DNA of 64,000 bases from Dethiobacter alkaliphilus (GTDB taxonomy: Bacteria; Bacillota; Dethiobacteria; DTU022; UBA8154), in assembly GCA_016841605.1 (NCBI GenBank), contig JAENYV010000004.1, forward strand, positions 62,001 through 126,000, written 5' to 3'. Position numbers and translations under genes: made by a program. Position 1 is the first letter of the stretch. Every line of letters begins with the position of its first letter. Positions 8,937 through 20,819 of this stretch are shown here, piece by piece. The notes beneath the pieces were generated by a model. The model saw only the letters and a program-made list of their open reading frames with translations. It had not been told where the DNA came from and ran no database searches.

Positions 8937-10313
8937 TCAAGGAAGACGTCTCGTCTGTTCAATAATTTCCCGTGCCTTTAAAAGAGCATCTTGAGGTATG
9001 GAAACTTTTTTATAGCGGTCGCTGTAAGGGCCCTCCGGTCTGGCCGTAGCATCAAATCCTATTTTGGTGGCTTCTCCATCTTCGGCAGACGGGTCTATAA
9101 CATAACCCTCCATATTATGCAGGAAGACAAGATCGCGGGAGCCCTGGAAACGGGTCGCCAGTGCCCATAACACCTCCCGGGGGTTATGAATATCCACATC
9201 TTCATCAACCACGACAACATGTTTCAGACGCCTGTCCAGATTAAGCGCCAAATGGATCAGACGACGAATTTCTTTCCGGGGAAGCGATTCTGCTACTTTA
9301 ATAACACCCTGGAAGGTCAGGGCGCCCGGCAAGAAGAACACATCTAAAACCCCGGGGACAAGTCTCTGGAATTCCTGCCACAATTCGGCTCCGCTGAAAG
9401 TTGAAATTATGATATCGGTTTCAGTGCCCCAGGGAGGTATAATGGAAAGGATAGGCCCGTTTCTGTAAGTCAGAGTTTGAACTTCCATTACCGGACTTTC
9501 ACCCTCAAAATAATAGCCTGTGGCTTCACCAAAAGGACCATCTGTTTTCCTTATACCCGGCAACAGTTGTCCCTCCAGGATAATTTCCGCCAGCGCGGGA
9601 ACCATCAGATCGACAACTTTAGCTTCCACCAGAGGTACCGGGCGTCCGGCCAGGCCGCCGGCCAGGTGAACCTTGCTCTTTATTCCTTTCTTTAAGGGTA
9701 CGGCAGCCGCAAGCATTTCGGCAGGATGAAGCCCCAGGGCCACGGCAACTTGTAGTGGCTTGCCTTCCTGCTCAGCCTTGTGAAAATATTCGGACAGTGG
9801 CGGATTGGAGAGAAATACAGTTATATGGTTTTTATCTTGTAGCTGCATTCTGTGAATCCCGATGTTCTGTTCACCTGTGAGGGGGTCACGGGATATGAGA
9901 ATGCCTGCTGTCATAAATCGTCCGCCATCACCATCGTGAAAGAGTGGAGCGGGCAGGAAAGATAAAAGATCCAGTTCTTTGTCCACGATATTTTCCTGCG
10001 CAGGAGCAGGTCCGTCCCAAACTACCGGGTCCAGCGAATTGAAACGTTTTTTAAGATAGGTATCTCGCAGCTCATCAACCTTGCATCCCAGAGCCAGGGC
10101 CATCTTTCTGCGGCTTGCCAGCAGGTTGCCGATGACACTCCTCTCAGGGTATCCCTTTATATTCTTAAAATGAACCGCTGGACCACCCTGTTCTCCGAGG
10201 ACTTCATTTAAAACCGCTGTAATCTCGTAGCGAAGATTTACTTCTTCCGTTACTTCCAGGAGTTCGCCCCTTGTTCTTAATTCTGTTAAATAACTGCGCA
10301 GATCTACTTCCAT
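8937..10313 (-). CDS. UbiD family decarboxylase
   Basis: 458 aa; DLRSYLTELRTRGELLEVTEEV N-terminus, GPFGEATGYY and VVVDEDVDIHNPREVLWALATRFQ motifs. Confidence 0.93.
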   Translation of the reverse strand: MEVDLRSYLTELRTRGELLEVTEEVNLRYEITAVLNEVLGEQGGPAVHFKNIKGYPERSVIGNLLASRRKMALALGCKVDELRDTYLKKRFNSLDPVVWDGPAPAQENIVDKELDLLSFLPAPLFHDGDGGRFMTAGILISRDPLTGEQNIGIHRMQLQDKNHITVFLSNPPLSEYFHKAEQEGKPLQVAVALGLHPAEMLAAAVPLKKGIKSKVHLAGGLAGRPVPLVEAKVVDLMVPALAEIILEGQLLPGIRKTDGPFGEATGYYFEGESPVMEVQTLTYRNGPILSIIPPWGTETDIIISTFSGAELWQEFQRLVPGVLDVFFLPGALTFQGVIKVAESLPRKEIRRLIHLALNLDRRLKHVVVVDEDVDIHNPREVLWALATRFQGSRDLVFLHNMEGYVIDPSAEDGEATKIGFDATARPEGPYSDRYKKVSIPQDALLKAREIIEQTRRLP

Positions 10314-10429
10314 TATTCTTGAGTCTCCTTTCCTCTTGCCTCAAAAGCAGGCCTTTTTTATTCCATAATTCCTAATGTATTTCCTTAGGGTATTTCTATA
10401 TTAATCTAAATATTCCTGCAAATATTATT

Positions 10430-10533
10430 GCTACAGCAAAAATTTGCTTATTTTACTAAATGCTAATTTACCCTTGGCTTTTATATACGCCCGGCACTTT
10501 GCCCGAGCGCTCCAAACGTCCCGAGCGCTCGCC
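10430..10533 (+). repeat. Intergenic repeat family member D (diverged)
   Basis: GCTACAGCAAAAATTTGCTTATTTTAC ... GCCCGGCACTTTGCCCGAGCGC. Confidence 0.4.
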
Positions 10534-10548
10534 AAAATCATCTCACGG

Positions 10549-11064
10549 CTAAACTATCTTTACGCCAAGAGTTTCCTTCATTTCCTTTAAGGCAAAGGCA
10601 TGCGCCTTGTCATCAAAGGATGCTACGCAGTTTTTTCTTACCGTTACATCATATTGTCTCATGCGGGCATCAGCAGCAGTGTAAAGAATACAAATTTGAG
10701 TGCAAACGCCGGCCAATTCCAGCTTTGTTACTCCCAGTTCTCGTAGCGTCAAATCCAGATCAGTGCCGTAAAAAGCGCTGTAACGCCGTTTGAAAACGAG
10801 GAATTCATCTTTCCGGGGTGCGAGAGCATCTACTACTTCGCCACCCCATTCACCAGCCAGGCAGTGTGGAGGAAACATCTTAAATTCAGCATCGTGCTGA
10901 AGGTGTCTGTCCATAATATAAATTACCGGGTTTCCTTGCAGTCGCCATTCCTCTAATCTGGCGGAAATATTTTGAATTATTTCCTTTGAATCTCCAATAT
11001 AAAGAGCACCCCTACTGTCCAAAAAATCACGGAGCATGTCAATAATTAAAAGAGCCTTGTTCAT
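10549..11064 (-). CDS. Isochorismatase-family cysteine hydrolase
   Basis: ALLIIDMLRDFLD ... LAGVCTQICILYTAADA. Confidence 0.92.
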   Translation of the reverse strand: MNKALLIIDMLRDFLDSRGALYIGDSKEIIQNISARLEEWRLQGNPVIYIMDRHLQHDAEFKMFPPHCLAGEWGGEVVDALAPRKDEFLVFKRRYSAFYGTDLDLTLRELGVTKLELAGVCTQICILYTAADARMRQYDVTVRKNCVASFDDKAHAFALKEMKETLGVKIV

Positions 11065-11243
11065 AAAATATTAGTCCTCCTAATCTCTTTTCTGTAAAGC
11101 AATTATCATCATACAATTATTGTCCCACATTTAAGTTACAAGTCCAATCTTTTTTGGTATTATATTATAGGTTTATAATAGTTTAAACGGATGATAAAAA
11201 ATTTACAGCATATTTTGATGAAAAAAATTATATTCGAATTGAG

Positions 11244-11444
11244 GTGTTCACGGTGTTTGAGGAGAAGAAGTGCCCCGAATGCGGCTGTGAAGAAATAGGT
11301 AAAGGCAAGCTCTCCGGTTATGCGAATTTAGCGCCGGTGGGAAAATTCTTTTCCATGGGCAGCGCAATACTGGCGGATGTCTGCACAAACTGCGGCCTGA
11401 TCATCAGGCTGCGTGCTGAAAAGCCGGATAAATTTAAAAGCTGA
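11244..11444 (+). CDS. Small zinc-ribbon protein
   Basis: CPECGCEE...CTNCGLI. Confidence 0.75.
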   Translation: MFTVFEEKKCPECGCEEIGKGKLSGYANLAPVGKFFSMGSAILADVCTNCGLIIRLRAEKPDKFKS

Positions 11445-11475
11445 TTTTCCAAAAGTTTATTTATGTTCCAAAGGG

Positions 11476-11505
11476 AAAAAAACCGCAGCCGTACGCGACT
11501 GCGGT
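11476..11505 (-). terminator. Intrinsic terminator of the atp operon
   Basis: ACCGCAG...CTGCGGT hairpin with T-tract on the minus strand, just downstream of atpC. Confidence 0.8.
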
Positions 11506-11564
11506 AACATAAAAAAACAACAAACTTCCTGTTTTTTATCTTTTCGCCCTATAATACATTTTCT

Positions 11565-11978
11565 TTAATGCTTTATTTTATGGGCTGATACTCTTAGTCG
11601 GATGATGGCTTTTTTCAAAGCAATTTCGGCCCGATGAATATCCAGTCCAGGTAGCTTTTCGTGAAGCCTTTTTTCAGCCCTTTCTTTCGCGGCGGCAGCT
11701 CTTTCATCATCTATTTCTTCCGGTTTTTCCGCTGTGTCCGCCAATAAAGTTACTTTATTATGGGCAATTTCCATCAACCCGCCGCCTATTGCCAGTTCGT
11801 GGGTTGCATTGTCCTGCCGGTATTTAAAGATTCCTGGAACGAGGGCTACGATCATGGGGGCATGGTTCGGCAGGACTCCAAGGTAACCTTCCACGGCCGG
11901 CGCAACCAGCGATTCAACTTCCCCGCTCAGCAGGGTCCTGGCCGGGGTCACTACATCCAGCTGCAGGGTCTTGGCCAT
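11565..11978 (-). CDS. atpC: F1Fo ATP synthase epsilon subunit
   Basis: LDVVTPARTLLSGEVESLVAPAVEGYLGVLPNHAPMI. Confidence 0.96.
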   Translation of the reverse strand: MAKTLQLDVVTPARTLLSGEVESLVAPAVEGYLGVLPNHAPMIVALVPGIFKYRQDNATHELAIGGGLMEIAHNKVTLLADTAEKPEEIDDERAAAAKERAEKRLHEKLPGLDIHRAEIALKKAIIRLRVSAHKIKH

Positions 11979-11981
11979 GCT

Positions 11982-13403
<1,422 letters not shown>

Positions 13404-13413
13404 CTATATTGTT

Positions 13414-14274
13414 CTACTGCGCATTAAGGGAGTTAGCCCCGCCTACTATCTCCGTAATCTCCCGTGTGATGTCGGCCTGGCGGGCTTTATTGAAGGAAAG
13501 AATAAGTTTCTCGATCATTTCGCCCGCATTATCCGTGGCGGCATGCATGGCCGTCATACGAGACCCGTGCTCACCCGCTTTGGCTTCCATCAAGGCCTGA
13601 AAGACCTGGTTGTCAAGATATTGGGGAATCAACATTTCCAGGACTTTTTCCGGTGTAGGTTCATAAAGGTAATCGCTTTGGCCCTCTTGCTCCTTTTGGT
13701 CGGGGGAGAGGGGAACCAGCTGTTTGATAACCGGCTTTTGCTGTGCAAGAGAAACAAACTCCTGGTAAACAAGATAGATTTCGTCAAATACTCCTTCCAG
13801 AAACAGTTTTACGACCAGACCCGAAATCTGTTTGGCTTCGGCAGTAGTGGGCGTATCATTGATGCCGATAAATTCCCCGTGCAGCTTTCTATCATTGCGC
13901 ACCAGGTAGTCTCTCCCTTTGCGTCCCACGGCAATAAAGCCCTTTTGTTCTTTTTCATGGCGGGCTGCCTCTGCTTCAGCCTTCCGGATTAAATTGGCGT
14001 TGTAACCGCCGGCCAGTCCCCTGTCGGCTGTTATGAGAATAAAACCCACCGTTTTGACCTGCCTTTTTATCAGAAAAGGATGGGTCCCTTCCCTGGCCGA
14101 GGCCACTATCCGGCCGAGAACTTCTTCCATCTTCTCCGCATAAGGGCGCGAAGCCGTAACCGCGCCCTGCACCCTGTTTAGTTTAGCCGCAGAGACCATT
14201 TCCATGGCTCTGGTAATCTGCTGCATATTCTTTACGCTGTGGATACGGCGCTTAATATCGCGTACTCCCGGCAT
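13414..14274 (-). CDS. atpG: ATP synthase gamma subunit
   Basis: RDIKRRIHSVKNMQQITRAMEMVSAAKL; ITEIVGGANSL. Confidence 0.97.
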   Translation of the reverse strand: MPGVRDIKRRIHSVKNMQQITRAMEMVSAAKLNRVQGAVTASRPYAEKMEEVLGRIVASAREGTHPFLIKRQVKTVGFILITADRGLAGGYNANLIRKAEAEAARHEKEQKGFIAVGRKGRDYLVRNDRKLHGEFIGINDTPTTAEAKQISGLVVKLFLEGVFDEIYLVYQEFVSLAQQKPVIKQLVPLSPDQKEQEGQSDYLYEPTPEKVLEMLIPQYLDNQVFQALMEAKAGEHGSRMTAMHAATDNAGEMIEKLILSFNKARQADITREITEIVGGANSLNAQ

Positions 14275-14355
14275 TCCTTCACCACCTTTGTTCCCGCGTC
14301 ACCGCGGCTTTTCCTTAGGCCCCGTTTGACGGCAGGCTGTCCGTTTATGTCATGG

Positions 14356-15879
14356 TCAGGCCAAAAAAGAGTTTTTATACTCTTGAATGGCAGCTTTTAA
14401 CCGGTCCTCGACCTCCGGTTGAAGCACCTTCTCCTTCTTGATACCTGCCAAAACTTCCTGGTAAACGGTTGAGTGCAGATATTTGAGCAGGCCGCTCTCA
14501 AAATCCTTAATTTTATCCAGTTCTATATCATCGAGATAGCCGTTAACAGCACAATAAATAACGACAACTTGTTCTTCCACCGGCATCGGCTGGTACTGGC
14601 TCTGTTTAAGAATTTCCATGGTCTTCTGCCCCCGGTTAAGGCGTGCCTGGGTAGCCTTATCAAGGTCGGAACCCAGCTGGGCAAAAGCAGCCAGCTCGCG
14701 GTACTGAGCCAGGTCCATACGTAAGCGGCCGGCAACCGTTTTCATAGCCTTTATCTGGGCATCGCCGCCGACCCTGGATACGGAGATCCCTACGTTTACG
14801 GCAGGCCGGAACCCCGAATAGAAAAGGTCGGAGTCCAGGAATATCTGACCGTCGGTTATGGAGATAACGTTGGTAGGTATATACCCGGAAACATCGCCCG
14901 CCTGGGTTTCGATAATGGGCAGTGCGGTTAGGGAGCCGCCTCCCATAGCGTCGTTCAGCTTGGCGGCTCTTTCCAACAATCTGGAATGAAGATAGAAGAC
15001 ATCTCCGGGATAGGCTTCGCGTCCGGGCGGTCTGCGGAGAAGGAGGGAGAGTTCGCGGTAAGCCACCGCCTGCTTAGAAAGGTCGTCGTAAATAACCAGC
15101 ACATCTTTGCCGTTATACATAAATTCCTCGCCCATAGCGCAGCCGGCATATGGCGAGAGATAAAGGAGCGGGGCGGGCTCGCTTGCTGTGGCAGCCACGA
15201 CTATGGAATAATTCATAGCGCCGGTAGACTCTAATCGTTGCACGACGTTAGCCACAGTGGAAGCCTTCTGTCCTATTGCCACGTAGATACAGATTACATC
15301 CTGCCCTTTTTGATTTATGATTGTATCTACCGCCAGGGCTGTCTTCCCCGTTTGGCGGTCACCGATGATCAGCTCGCGCTGGCCCCGGCCGATGGGGATC
15401 ATGGAATCTATGGATTTAAGTCCTGTCTGGAGAGGCTGATGGACCGATTTGCGGTACACAACACCAGGAGCATTCGCTTCAATGGGTCTATACTTGTCGG
15501 TTTGAATAGGTCCTTTCCCGTCAATTGGTTGTCCCACGGCATTGACGACACGGCCGATCAGAGCGTCGCCGACAGGGACCTGAACTATTCTCCCGGTGAG
15601 TTTGACCTCATCGCCTTCTTTGATCTGTTTATAGGGTCCAAGGACAACACACCCTATGTTATCCTCTTCCAGGTTGAGAACCATGCCGAATACGTCGCCG
15701 GGCAGCTCCAACATTTCACCGGCCATAGCCTTGCTCAAACCGTGGACCCTGGCCACACCGTCGGCAACCTGGATAACAGTGCCCACATTGGCCACTTCAA
15801 TCTGTGTTTGGTAATTCTCGATCTGCTTTTTCAGGATCGAACTTATCTCTTCCGGTCTGATGTCCGTTCTGATGCCCAT
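14356..15879 (-). CDS. atpA: ATP synthase alpha subunit
   Basis: [28 protein letters not shown]. Confidence 0.98.
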   Translation of the reverse strand: MGIRTDIRPEEISSILKKQIENYQTQIEVANVGTVIQVADGVARVHGLSKAMAGEMLELPGDVFGMVLNLEEDNIGCVVLGPYKQIKEGDEVKLTGRIVQVPVGDALIGRVVNAVGQPIDGKGPIQTDKYRPIEANAPGVVYRKSVHQPLQTGLKSIDSMIPIGRGQRELIIGDRQTGKTALAVDTIINQKGQDVICIYVAIGQKASTVANVVQRLESTGAMNYSIVVAATASEPAPLLYLSPYAGCAMGEEFMYNGKDVLVIYDDLSKQAVAYRELSLLLRRPPGREAYPGDVFYLHSRLLERAAKLNDAMGGGSLTALPIIETQAGDVSGYIPTNVISITDGQIFLDSDLFYSGFRPAVNVGISVSRVGGDAQIKAMKTVAGRLRMDLAQYRELAAFAQLGSDLDKATQARLNRGQKTMEILKQSQYQPMPVEEQVVVIYCAVNGYLDDIELDKIKDFESGLLKYLHSTVYQEVLAGIKKEKVLQPEVEDRLKAAIQEYKNSFLA

Positions 15880-15880
15880 A

Positions 15881-16447
15881 TTATTTTATCACCCCAATTC
15901 CTTTCAACTGCGACTGCCCAAGGCGGTTTTTTAAGAGCGAGAGCTTTTTCGTCACGCTGCCGTCGATGACAGTATCGCCGATGCGGACCACGATGCCGCC
16001 AATCAGGGAAGTGTCGATCACGTTTTTTAAGCGCACTTTTTTTCCGGTGGCTTTGGCCAGCCTTTGTGCAAGTTGACGAAAGTCCTTATCAGTAAGTGAA
16101 ACGACTGATCTGACCTCCGCATCGATGATATTTCCGGCCTGGTCCGCATATTTTTTGTATTCTTCGATGATTTCCAGAAAAAAGTTTTCCCTTCTTTTAT
16201 CCAGGATCAGAAATAGAAAATCTGAGACCAGCGGGTTGAGCTTCCCCGCGATCAGTCCTTGTAAGACTTTTTTCTTATCCTCCGGCCTGACCTGCGGATT
16301 GTCCATGAATTCCTTTAAATGCGGTTCGCCCAGGAATAGCTTGCGAAATTTATCCAGTTCTTTTTCGTATTCCTCCAGAGCCCCGCGTTCAACAGCGATC
16401 ATCAAAAGGGCCTGGGCATAGCGTCGCGGTACCGTACGGTTAATCAC
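15881..16447 (-). CDS. atpH: ATP synthase delta subunit
   Basis: [51 protein letters not shown]. Confidence 0.95.
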   Translation of the reverse strand: MINRTVPRRYAQALLMIAVERGALEEYEKELDKFRKLFLGEPHLKEFMDNPQVRPEDKKKVLQGLIAGKLNPLVSDFLFLILDKRRENFFLEIIEEYKKYADQAGNIIDAEVRSVVSLTDKDFRQLAQRLAKATGKKVRLKNVIDTSLIGGIVVRIGDTVIDGSVTKKLSLLKNRLGQSQLKGIGVIK

Positions 16448-16929
16448 GAGACATCCCCTGCCTTTTGCACAAACTCCCGGATCATTTTTTCATGGTCCTG
16501 GACCTGTAATGATCGCTCCAAAACTTTGCCTGCAGCCATAACCGCCAGAGAGGCCACCTCATTCCGCAACTCGGCCTTGGCCTTTTCTTTTTCCAGGCCA
16601 ATTTCCTCCCGGGCCTTCTTCATGATTTGTGCTGCTTCATCCTTGGCATCCTGAATAATACCCGACTTTGATTCTTCGGCAAGCCTGGCGGCCTTGCCGA
16701 TAATCTCCCGGGCTTCTTCTTTGGCATTTTGCATCTGCCGGGAATATTCATCTTTCATTTTAGCCGCCTCGCTGCGTTCGGCATCAGCTTCGTCAAGGCG
16801 GTTTTGAATCTGCTGCTTCCTGGCGTCCAACATGCCCAGGAGAGGTTTGTATAAAAATTTATTTAGAATGACTACCAACACTAGAAAGTTGATGATAGCC
16901 CAAATCATGTCATGAATACTAATATTCAT
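16444..16929 (-). CDS. atpF: ATP synthase b subunit (copy 1)
   Basis: MNISIHDMIWAIINFLVLVVILNKFLYKPLLGMLDARKQQIQ; start refined to the MNIS methionine after GGGGGATATGCT. Confidence 0.95.
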   Translation of the reverse strand: MNISIHDMIWAIINFLVLVVILNKFLYKPLLGMLDARKQQIQNRLDEADAERSEAAKMKDEYSRQMQNAKEEAREIIGKAARLAEESKSGIIQDAKDEAAQIMKKAREEIGLEKEKAKAELRNEVASLAVMAAGKVLERSLQVQDHEKMIREFVQKAGDVS

Positions 16930-16989
16930 AGCATATCCCCCTTTTAACTTGCTAAAGCAAGGGATTAACAAAATTAACAGGATTCTTCG

Positions 16990-17229
<240 letters not shown>

Positions 17230-17344
17230 TCAGTGGTGTACTGATAACCTGACTTGTCTTTTGGAACCGGAGAACCCTCGGTTCCGGTATGCCAATAAAG
17301 CTGCATGCGCTCAGTTCATGGTTTTGGAAGGCTGCGCTCCCTGT

Positions 17345-18070
17345 CTAATGTTGTTCCGCGGTGGCCATGGATATATAGAGCGTTGCCAGCATGGTAAAGA
17401 CAAAAGCCTGGACCAATCCGAAAAGTATCCCCAACAACATCATGGGAATGGGCAAAAAGAGCGGGATCAGGGCAAAAAGGCTGGCTACCACCATTTCCTC
17501 ACCAAAAACGTTGCCGTATAGACGCAAAGAGAGCGACAGCGGCCTGACAAATTCTTCAATGATGTTCAGCGGCAGAAGGAAAGGGAACGGTTGGACAAAA
17601 TGCTTGAAATATTTGATACCTTTCGTCTTCAGCCCATAATAGTGGGTAGCAAAAAACACGACCACCGCAAACCCCGCCGTTACACTCAGCGTGCTGGTTG
17701 GTGCCTGCAGGCCGGGAAGATGTCCGGCACCGGGTAAGAGTCCCGCATAATTGGATGCCAGTATTAGAATGAAAAAGCTGGCAAGCAATGGAAAATAGCG
17801 TTTTGCCAGTTTTTCATCGCCCATAATCGGGGTAAGAAGTTCCAATATACTTTCCAAAACGAACTCGAGGAAGTTTTGGAGACGGCTTTCCGGTACTTTA
17901 TTCATTCTTTTTGTCGCAAGATAGGAAAACAAAATAATAAGGACCATGAGCCCCCACATGGTTGTAACTACACTGGATACTTGCAGTCCAAATATGGAGA
18001 AAAGGGCCTGGCTGTGTTCCGCTCCATGTTCCGCAGCTTCCGCGGCATAAGCAGGTGTCGCGAAAAACAT
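17345..18070 (-). CDS. atpB: ATP synthase a subunit
   Basis: EEFVRPLSLSLRLYGNVFGEE a-subunit signature. Confidence 0.96.
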   Translation of the reverse strand: MFFATPAYAAEAAEHGAEHSQALFSIFGLQVSSVVTTMWGLMVLIILFSYLATKRMNKVPESRLQNFLEFVLESILELLTPIMGDEKLAKRYFPLLASFFILILASNYAGLLPGAGHLPGLQAPTSTLSVTAGFAVVVFFATHYYGLKTKGIKYFKHFVQPFPFLLPLNIIEEFVRPLSLSLRLYGNVFGEEMVVASLFALIPLFLPIPMMLLGILFGLVQAFVFTMLATLYISMATAEQH

Positions 18071-18130
18071 CTTTAACTCACCCCTTTCTTTGCTTGTTTG
18101 TTTCTTTCTTTATCTGATGTCCCACTGCTC

Positions 18131-18200
18131 AAGCCGGCTTTTTAAGAGTAGAGCTTTTTTGTGTTACGCTGCCGTCTATTTACATTAGCACGGTTAATCA
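18131..18200 (-). pseudogene. Internally deleted atpH remnant (delta subunit)
   Basis: Keeps the atpH start context (GTGATTAACCGTG) joined to a degenerate copy of the atpH 3' end (ATAGACGGCAGCGTAACACAAAAAAGCTCTACTCTTAAAAAGCCGGCTTGAGCAGT vs ATCGACGGCAGCGTGACGAAAAAGCTCTCGCTCTTAAAAAACCGCCTTGGGCAGT). Confidence 0.8.
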
Positions 18201-18683
18201 CGAGACATCCCCTGCCTTTTGCACAAACTCCCGGATCATTTTTTCATGGTCCTGGACCTGTAATGATCGCTCCAAAACTTTGCCTGCAGCCATAACCGCC
18301 AGAGAGGCCACCTCATTCCGCAACTCGGCCTTGGCCTTTTCTTTTTCCAGGCCAATTTCCTCCCGGGCCTTCTTCATGATTTGTGCTGCTTCATCCTTGG
18401 CATCCTGAATAATACCCGACTTTGATTCTTCGGCAAGCCTGGCGGCCTTGCCGATAATCTCCCGGGCTTCTTCTTTGGCATTTTGCATCTGCCGGGAATA
18501 TTCATCTTTCATTTTAGCCGCCTCGCTGCGTTCGGCATCAGCTTCGTCAAGGCGGTTTTGAATCTGCTGCTTCCTGGCGTCCAACATGCCCAGGAGAGGT
18601 TTGTATAAAAATTTATTTAGAATGACTACCAACACTAGAAAGTTGATGATAGCCCAAATCATGTCATGAATACTAATATTCAT
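18198..18683 (-). CDS. atpF: ATP synthase b subunit (copy 2)
   Basis: Protein identical to copy 1 from MNISIHDM to the stop; nucleotides also read as identical. Confidence 0.93.
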   Translation of the reverse strand: MNISIHDMIWAIINFLVLVVILNKFLYKPLLGMLDARKQQIQNRLDEADAERSEAAKMKDEYSRQMQNAKEEAREIIGKAARLAEESKSGIIQDAKDEAAQIMKKAREEIGLEKEKAKAELRNEVASLAVMAAGKVLERSLQVQDHEKMIREFVQKAGDVS

Positions 18684-18735
18684 AGCATATCCCCCTTTTA
18701 ACTTGCTAAAGCAAGGGATTGACAAGGCTATTGGG

Positions 18736-18772
18736 TCCGGGTGGAGCTTAACGCCGCTAAGCTCCACCCGGA
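18736..18772. repeat. Perfect 15-bp inverted repeat between atpE copy 2 and atpF copy 2
   Basis: TCCGGGTGGAGCTTA-acgccgc-TAAGCTCCACCCGGA. Confidence 0.9.
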
Positions 18773-18858
18773 GCAGGAGGAGTATTGGCGGCGGTCAGCC
18801 GGCGGACCATTTCGGGGACGGCTTGCAAAGAAGCGTCCGTCCTCCACCCACAAGTTCG

Positions 18859-19098
<240 letters not shown>

Positions 19099-19213
19099 TC
19101 AGTGGTGTTTTGATAACATGGCTTGTCTTTTGAAACTAGAGAATCCGGTTCCAGTATGATAATACAGATGCATACGCTCGGTTCATGGCTTAGGCAGGCT
19201 GCACTCCCCGGCT

Positions 19214-19255
19214 GCAAAAAATGTTTAAATCATCCCTTTTTTTGCTTGTTTCGTA
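19214..19255 (-). pseudogene. Residual atpB 5' end (first duplicated copy, coding region deleted)
   Basis: AAACAAGCAAAAAAAGGGATGATTTAAACATTTTTTGC aligns with the intact atpB start context AAACAAACAAAGAAAGGGGTGAGTTAAAGATGTTTTTCGC. Confidence 0.65.
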
Positions 19256-19532
19256 AAAAATATTTTAAGAATAAAACGTTTTTATTAAGAGTAAGACCAA
19301 TAGCCGCGGCTACAAGCATAGCCGTATTCTTATATACCAGAAACAGGACGGCAAGATTGAGGAGATAACGGATGCCGTACCTGAGCATAATAATATTTCT
19401 TTCTTTTGCAGGAGTTAATTCTTCCGCCTTTTTCATTCCCTGCATCAAGATGAAATTATTGAGAAAAGAAACTGCTGTTCCAATGACAAGACCGATTAAA
19501 GCTGAAACCGTCCACTCCGGCAAACAGACCAC
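19230..19532 (-). CDS. atpI: ATP synthase subunit I-like membrane protein
   Basis: 100 aa, 4 hydrophobic segments, directly upstream of the atp structural genes. Confidence 0.75.
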   Translation of the reverse strand: MVCLPEWTVSALIGLVIGTAVSFLNNFILMQGMKKAEELTPAKERNIIMLRYGIRYLLNLAVLFLVYKNTAMLVAAAIGLTLNKNVLFLKYFLRNKQKKG

Positions 19533-19541
19533 CCCGTTTTC

Positions 19542-19799
19542 TTAACCTCCCGGGTCTAACTTGTTTTCATCATTATCCCCGGAATTGTCATCCAGTGTCT
19601 TCAATTCTACAAATAACCGTTTGAAAACCGTTGCGATGGCAAGCAGAATTCCTAACAACATAAAAACAGGGGCGGTATTAAGACGGTTATCTAACCACCT
19701 ACCCCCCTGAAAAAGTAGATATACCGTAATAGCCATTGTCAGACCGAAGCTGATCGCAAAGTTTAAGTATTTATAAGATGGTTTTTGTTTAAAGCCCAT
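19542..19799 (-). CDS. AtpZ/AtpI family F0 gene-cluster protein
   Basis: GFKQKPSYKYLNFAISFGLTMAITVYLLFQGGRWLDNRLNTAPVFMLLGILLAIATVFKRLF. Confidence 0.85.
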   Translation of the reverse strand: MGFKQKPSYKYLNFAISFGLTMAITVYLLFQGGRWLDNRLNTAPVFMLLGILLAIATVFKRLFVELKTLDDNSGDNDENKLDPGG

Positions 19800-20027
19800 A
19801 GGCTAACTCCATTTAAATTAAATTATATTAAATTTTGTTTGAAAAAACCAGGGTTTATACAAAAGAACGCTGTATACAGTTATTTTTTAATAATTGTTTT
19901 TTTTTAGTTTTCTTTAATTCCAGGTCCAAATATTAATTTAACACAACGGTTGAATATAACAAGCTCATTTTGAAAAAATTTTGTTCTCTTTTTGAAGTTG
20001 AGGCATTATTTTTCTTTCGAGTATGGC

Positions 20028-20057
20028 TTGACAAATATGTTTAGCAGCTATATGCTA
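20028..20057 (+). promoter_or_regulatory. Promoter with overlapping palindrome upstream of the MarR gene
   Basis: TTGACA-17 bp-TATGCT; TAGCA-gctata-TGCTA overlaps the -10. Confidence 0.65.
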
Positions 20058-20065
20058 TCTACATA

Positions 20066-20539
20066 ATGAACATGAAATTTAGGGACCGAACTAAGATCAG
20101 CTATACCTTTTTAAGAGTAGTCACAAAGCTTACTAAGATTGACAGGAAAACACGGTATTACGGAACGGATCAACCTTTGTATGAAGCAGAAATTCATATG
20201 ATTAAATCTATCAAAGAGAATGAGGGCATTCATGTAACCGGTTTGGCAGATATGCTAGGCGTAACGAAAGGAGCGGTTTCACAGATTATTATGAAACTTG
20301 AGCGTAAAGGCATGATTATCAAGGATACCGATCCTCACAACCTGTCAAGGCTTATATTACGGCTGACGCCAAAAGGTAAAACCGCGCATTTGCACCACGA
20401 AAAGCTACATCAGGAATTTGATGACCTTTTTAACGCTGCTCTCAAAAATGCCACAGAGGAAAACAAGACATTTTTAAAAAACTTTTTAAACTCGATGGAG
20501 GAAAACATCGATTTTTTTGAAAAGGGAGATCATCCTTAA
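20066..20539 (+). CDS. MarR family transcriptional regulator
   Basis: IHVTGLADMLGVTKGAVSQIIMKLERKGMIIKDTDPHNLSRLILRLTPKG wHTH. Confidence 0.93.
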   Translation: MNMKFRDRTKISYTFLRVVTKLTKIDRKTRYYGTDQPLYEAEIHMIKSIKENEGIHVTGLADMLGVTKGAVSQIIMKLERKGMIIKDTDPHNLSRLILRLTPKGKTAHLHHEKLHQEFDDLFNAALKNATEENKTFLKNFLNSMEENIDFFEKGDHP

Positions 20540-20690
20540 TTCCAATGACCAAAAACTGTTTGGGATTGAGGGTGTTATTTGGGCGCAACCTGCTGCAGAT
20601 TTGTTGACTGTTGCTTTAACTACGGTTTTCTCACTCGGGTTGAGGAAAAAATTAAAGGCTATGAACGCGGAAACTTCTCCGGCGATATGA
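20538..20690 (+). pseudogene. C-terminal remnant of a MATE-family efflux transporter
   Basis: NSNDQKLFGIEGVIWAQPAADLLTVALTTVFSLGLRKKLKAMNAETSPAI* directly after the MarR stop. Confidence 0.75.
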
Positions 20691-20759
20691 TCAACAATAG
20701 GAATCCTGCGATGTTATTGCCGTCCCGAAGTAACCGATGAAATGTTACGTAAAAACAGA

Positions 20760-20800
20760 GAGACGGTGAAGCCTTCCGGCTGCACCGTCTCCTTATCTTT
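20760..20800. terminator. Hairpin terminator downstream of the serpin gene
   Basis: GAGACGGTG...CACCGTCTC followed by T8 on the plus strand; T-rich on minus as well. Confidence 0.75.
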
Positions 20801-20819
20801 TTTTTCTTGGCTTATTCCG

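Noticed and set aside
15238-15969. 243-aa plus-strand ORF
   Set aside because: Antisense shadow of atpA
18684-18767. N-terminal extension of atpF copy 2 in the ORF track
   Set aside because: The extension reads through the hairpin insertion; the conserved start is MNISIHDM with its own RBS, as in copy 1
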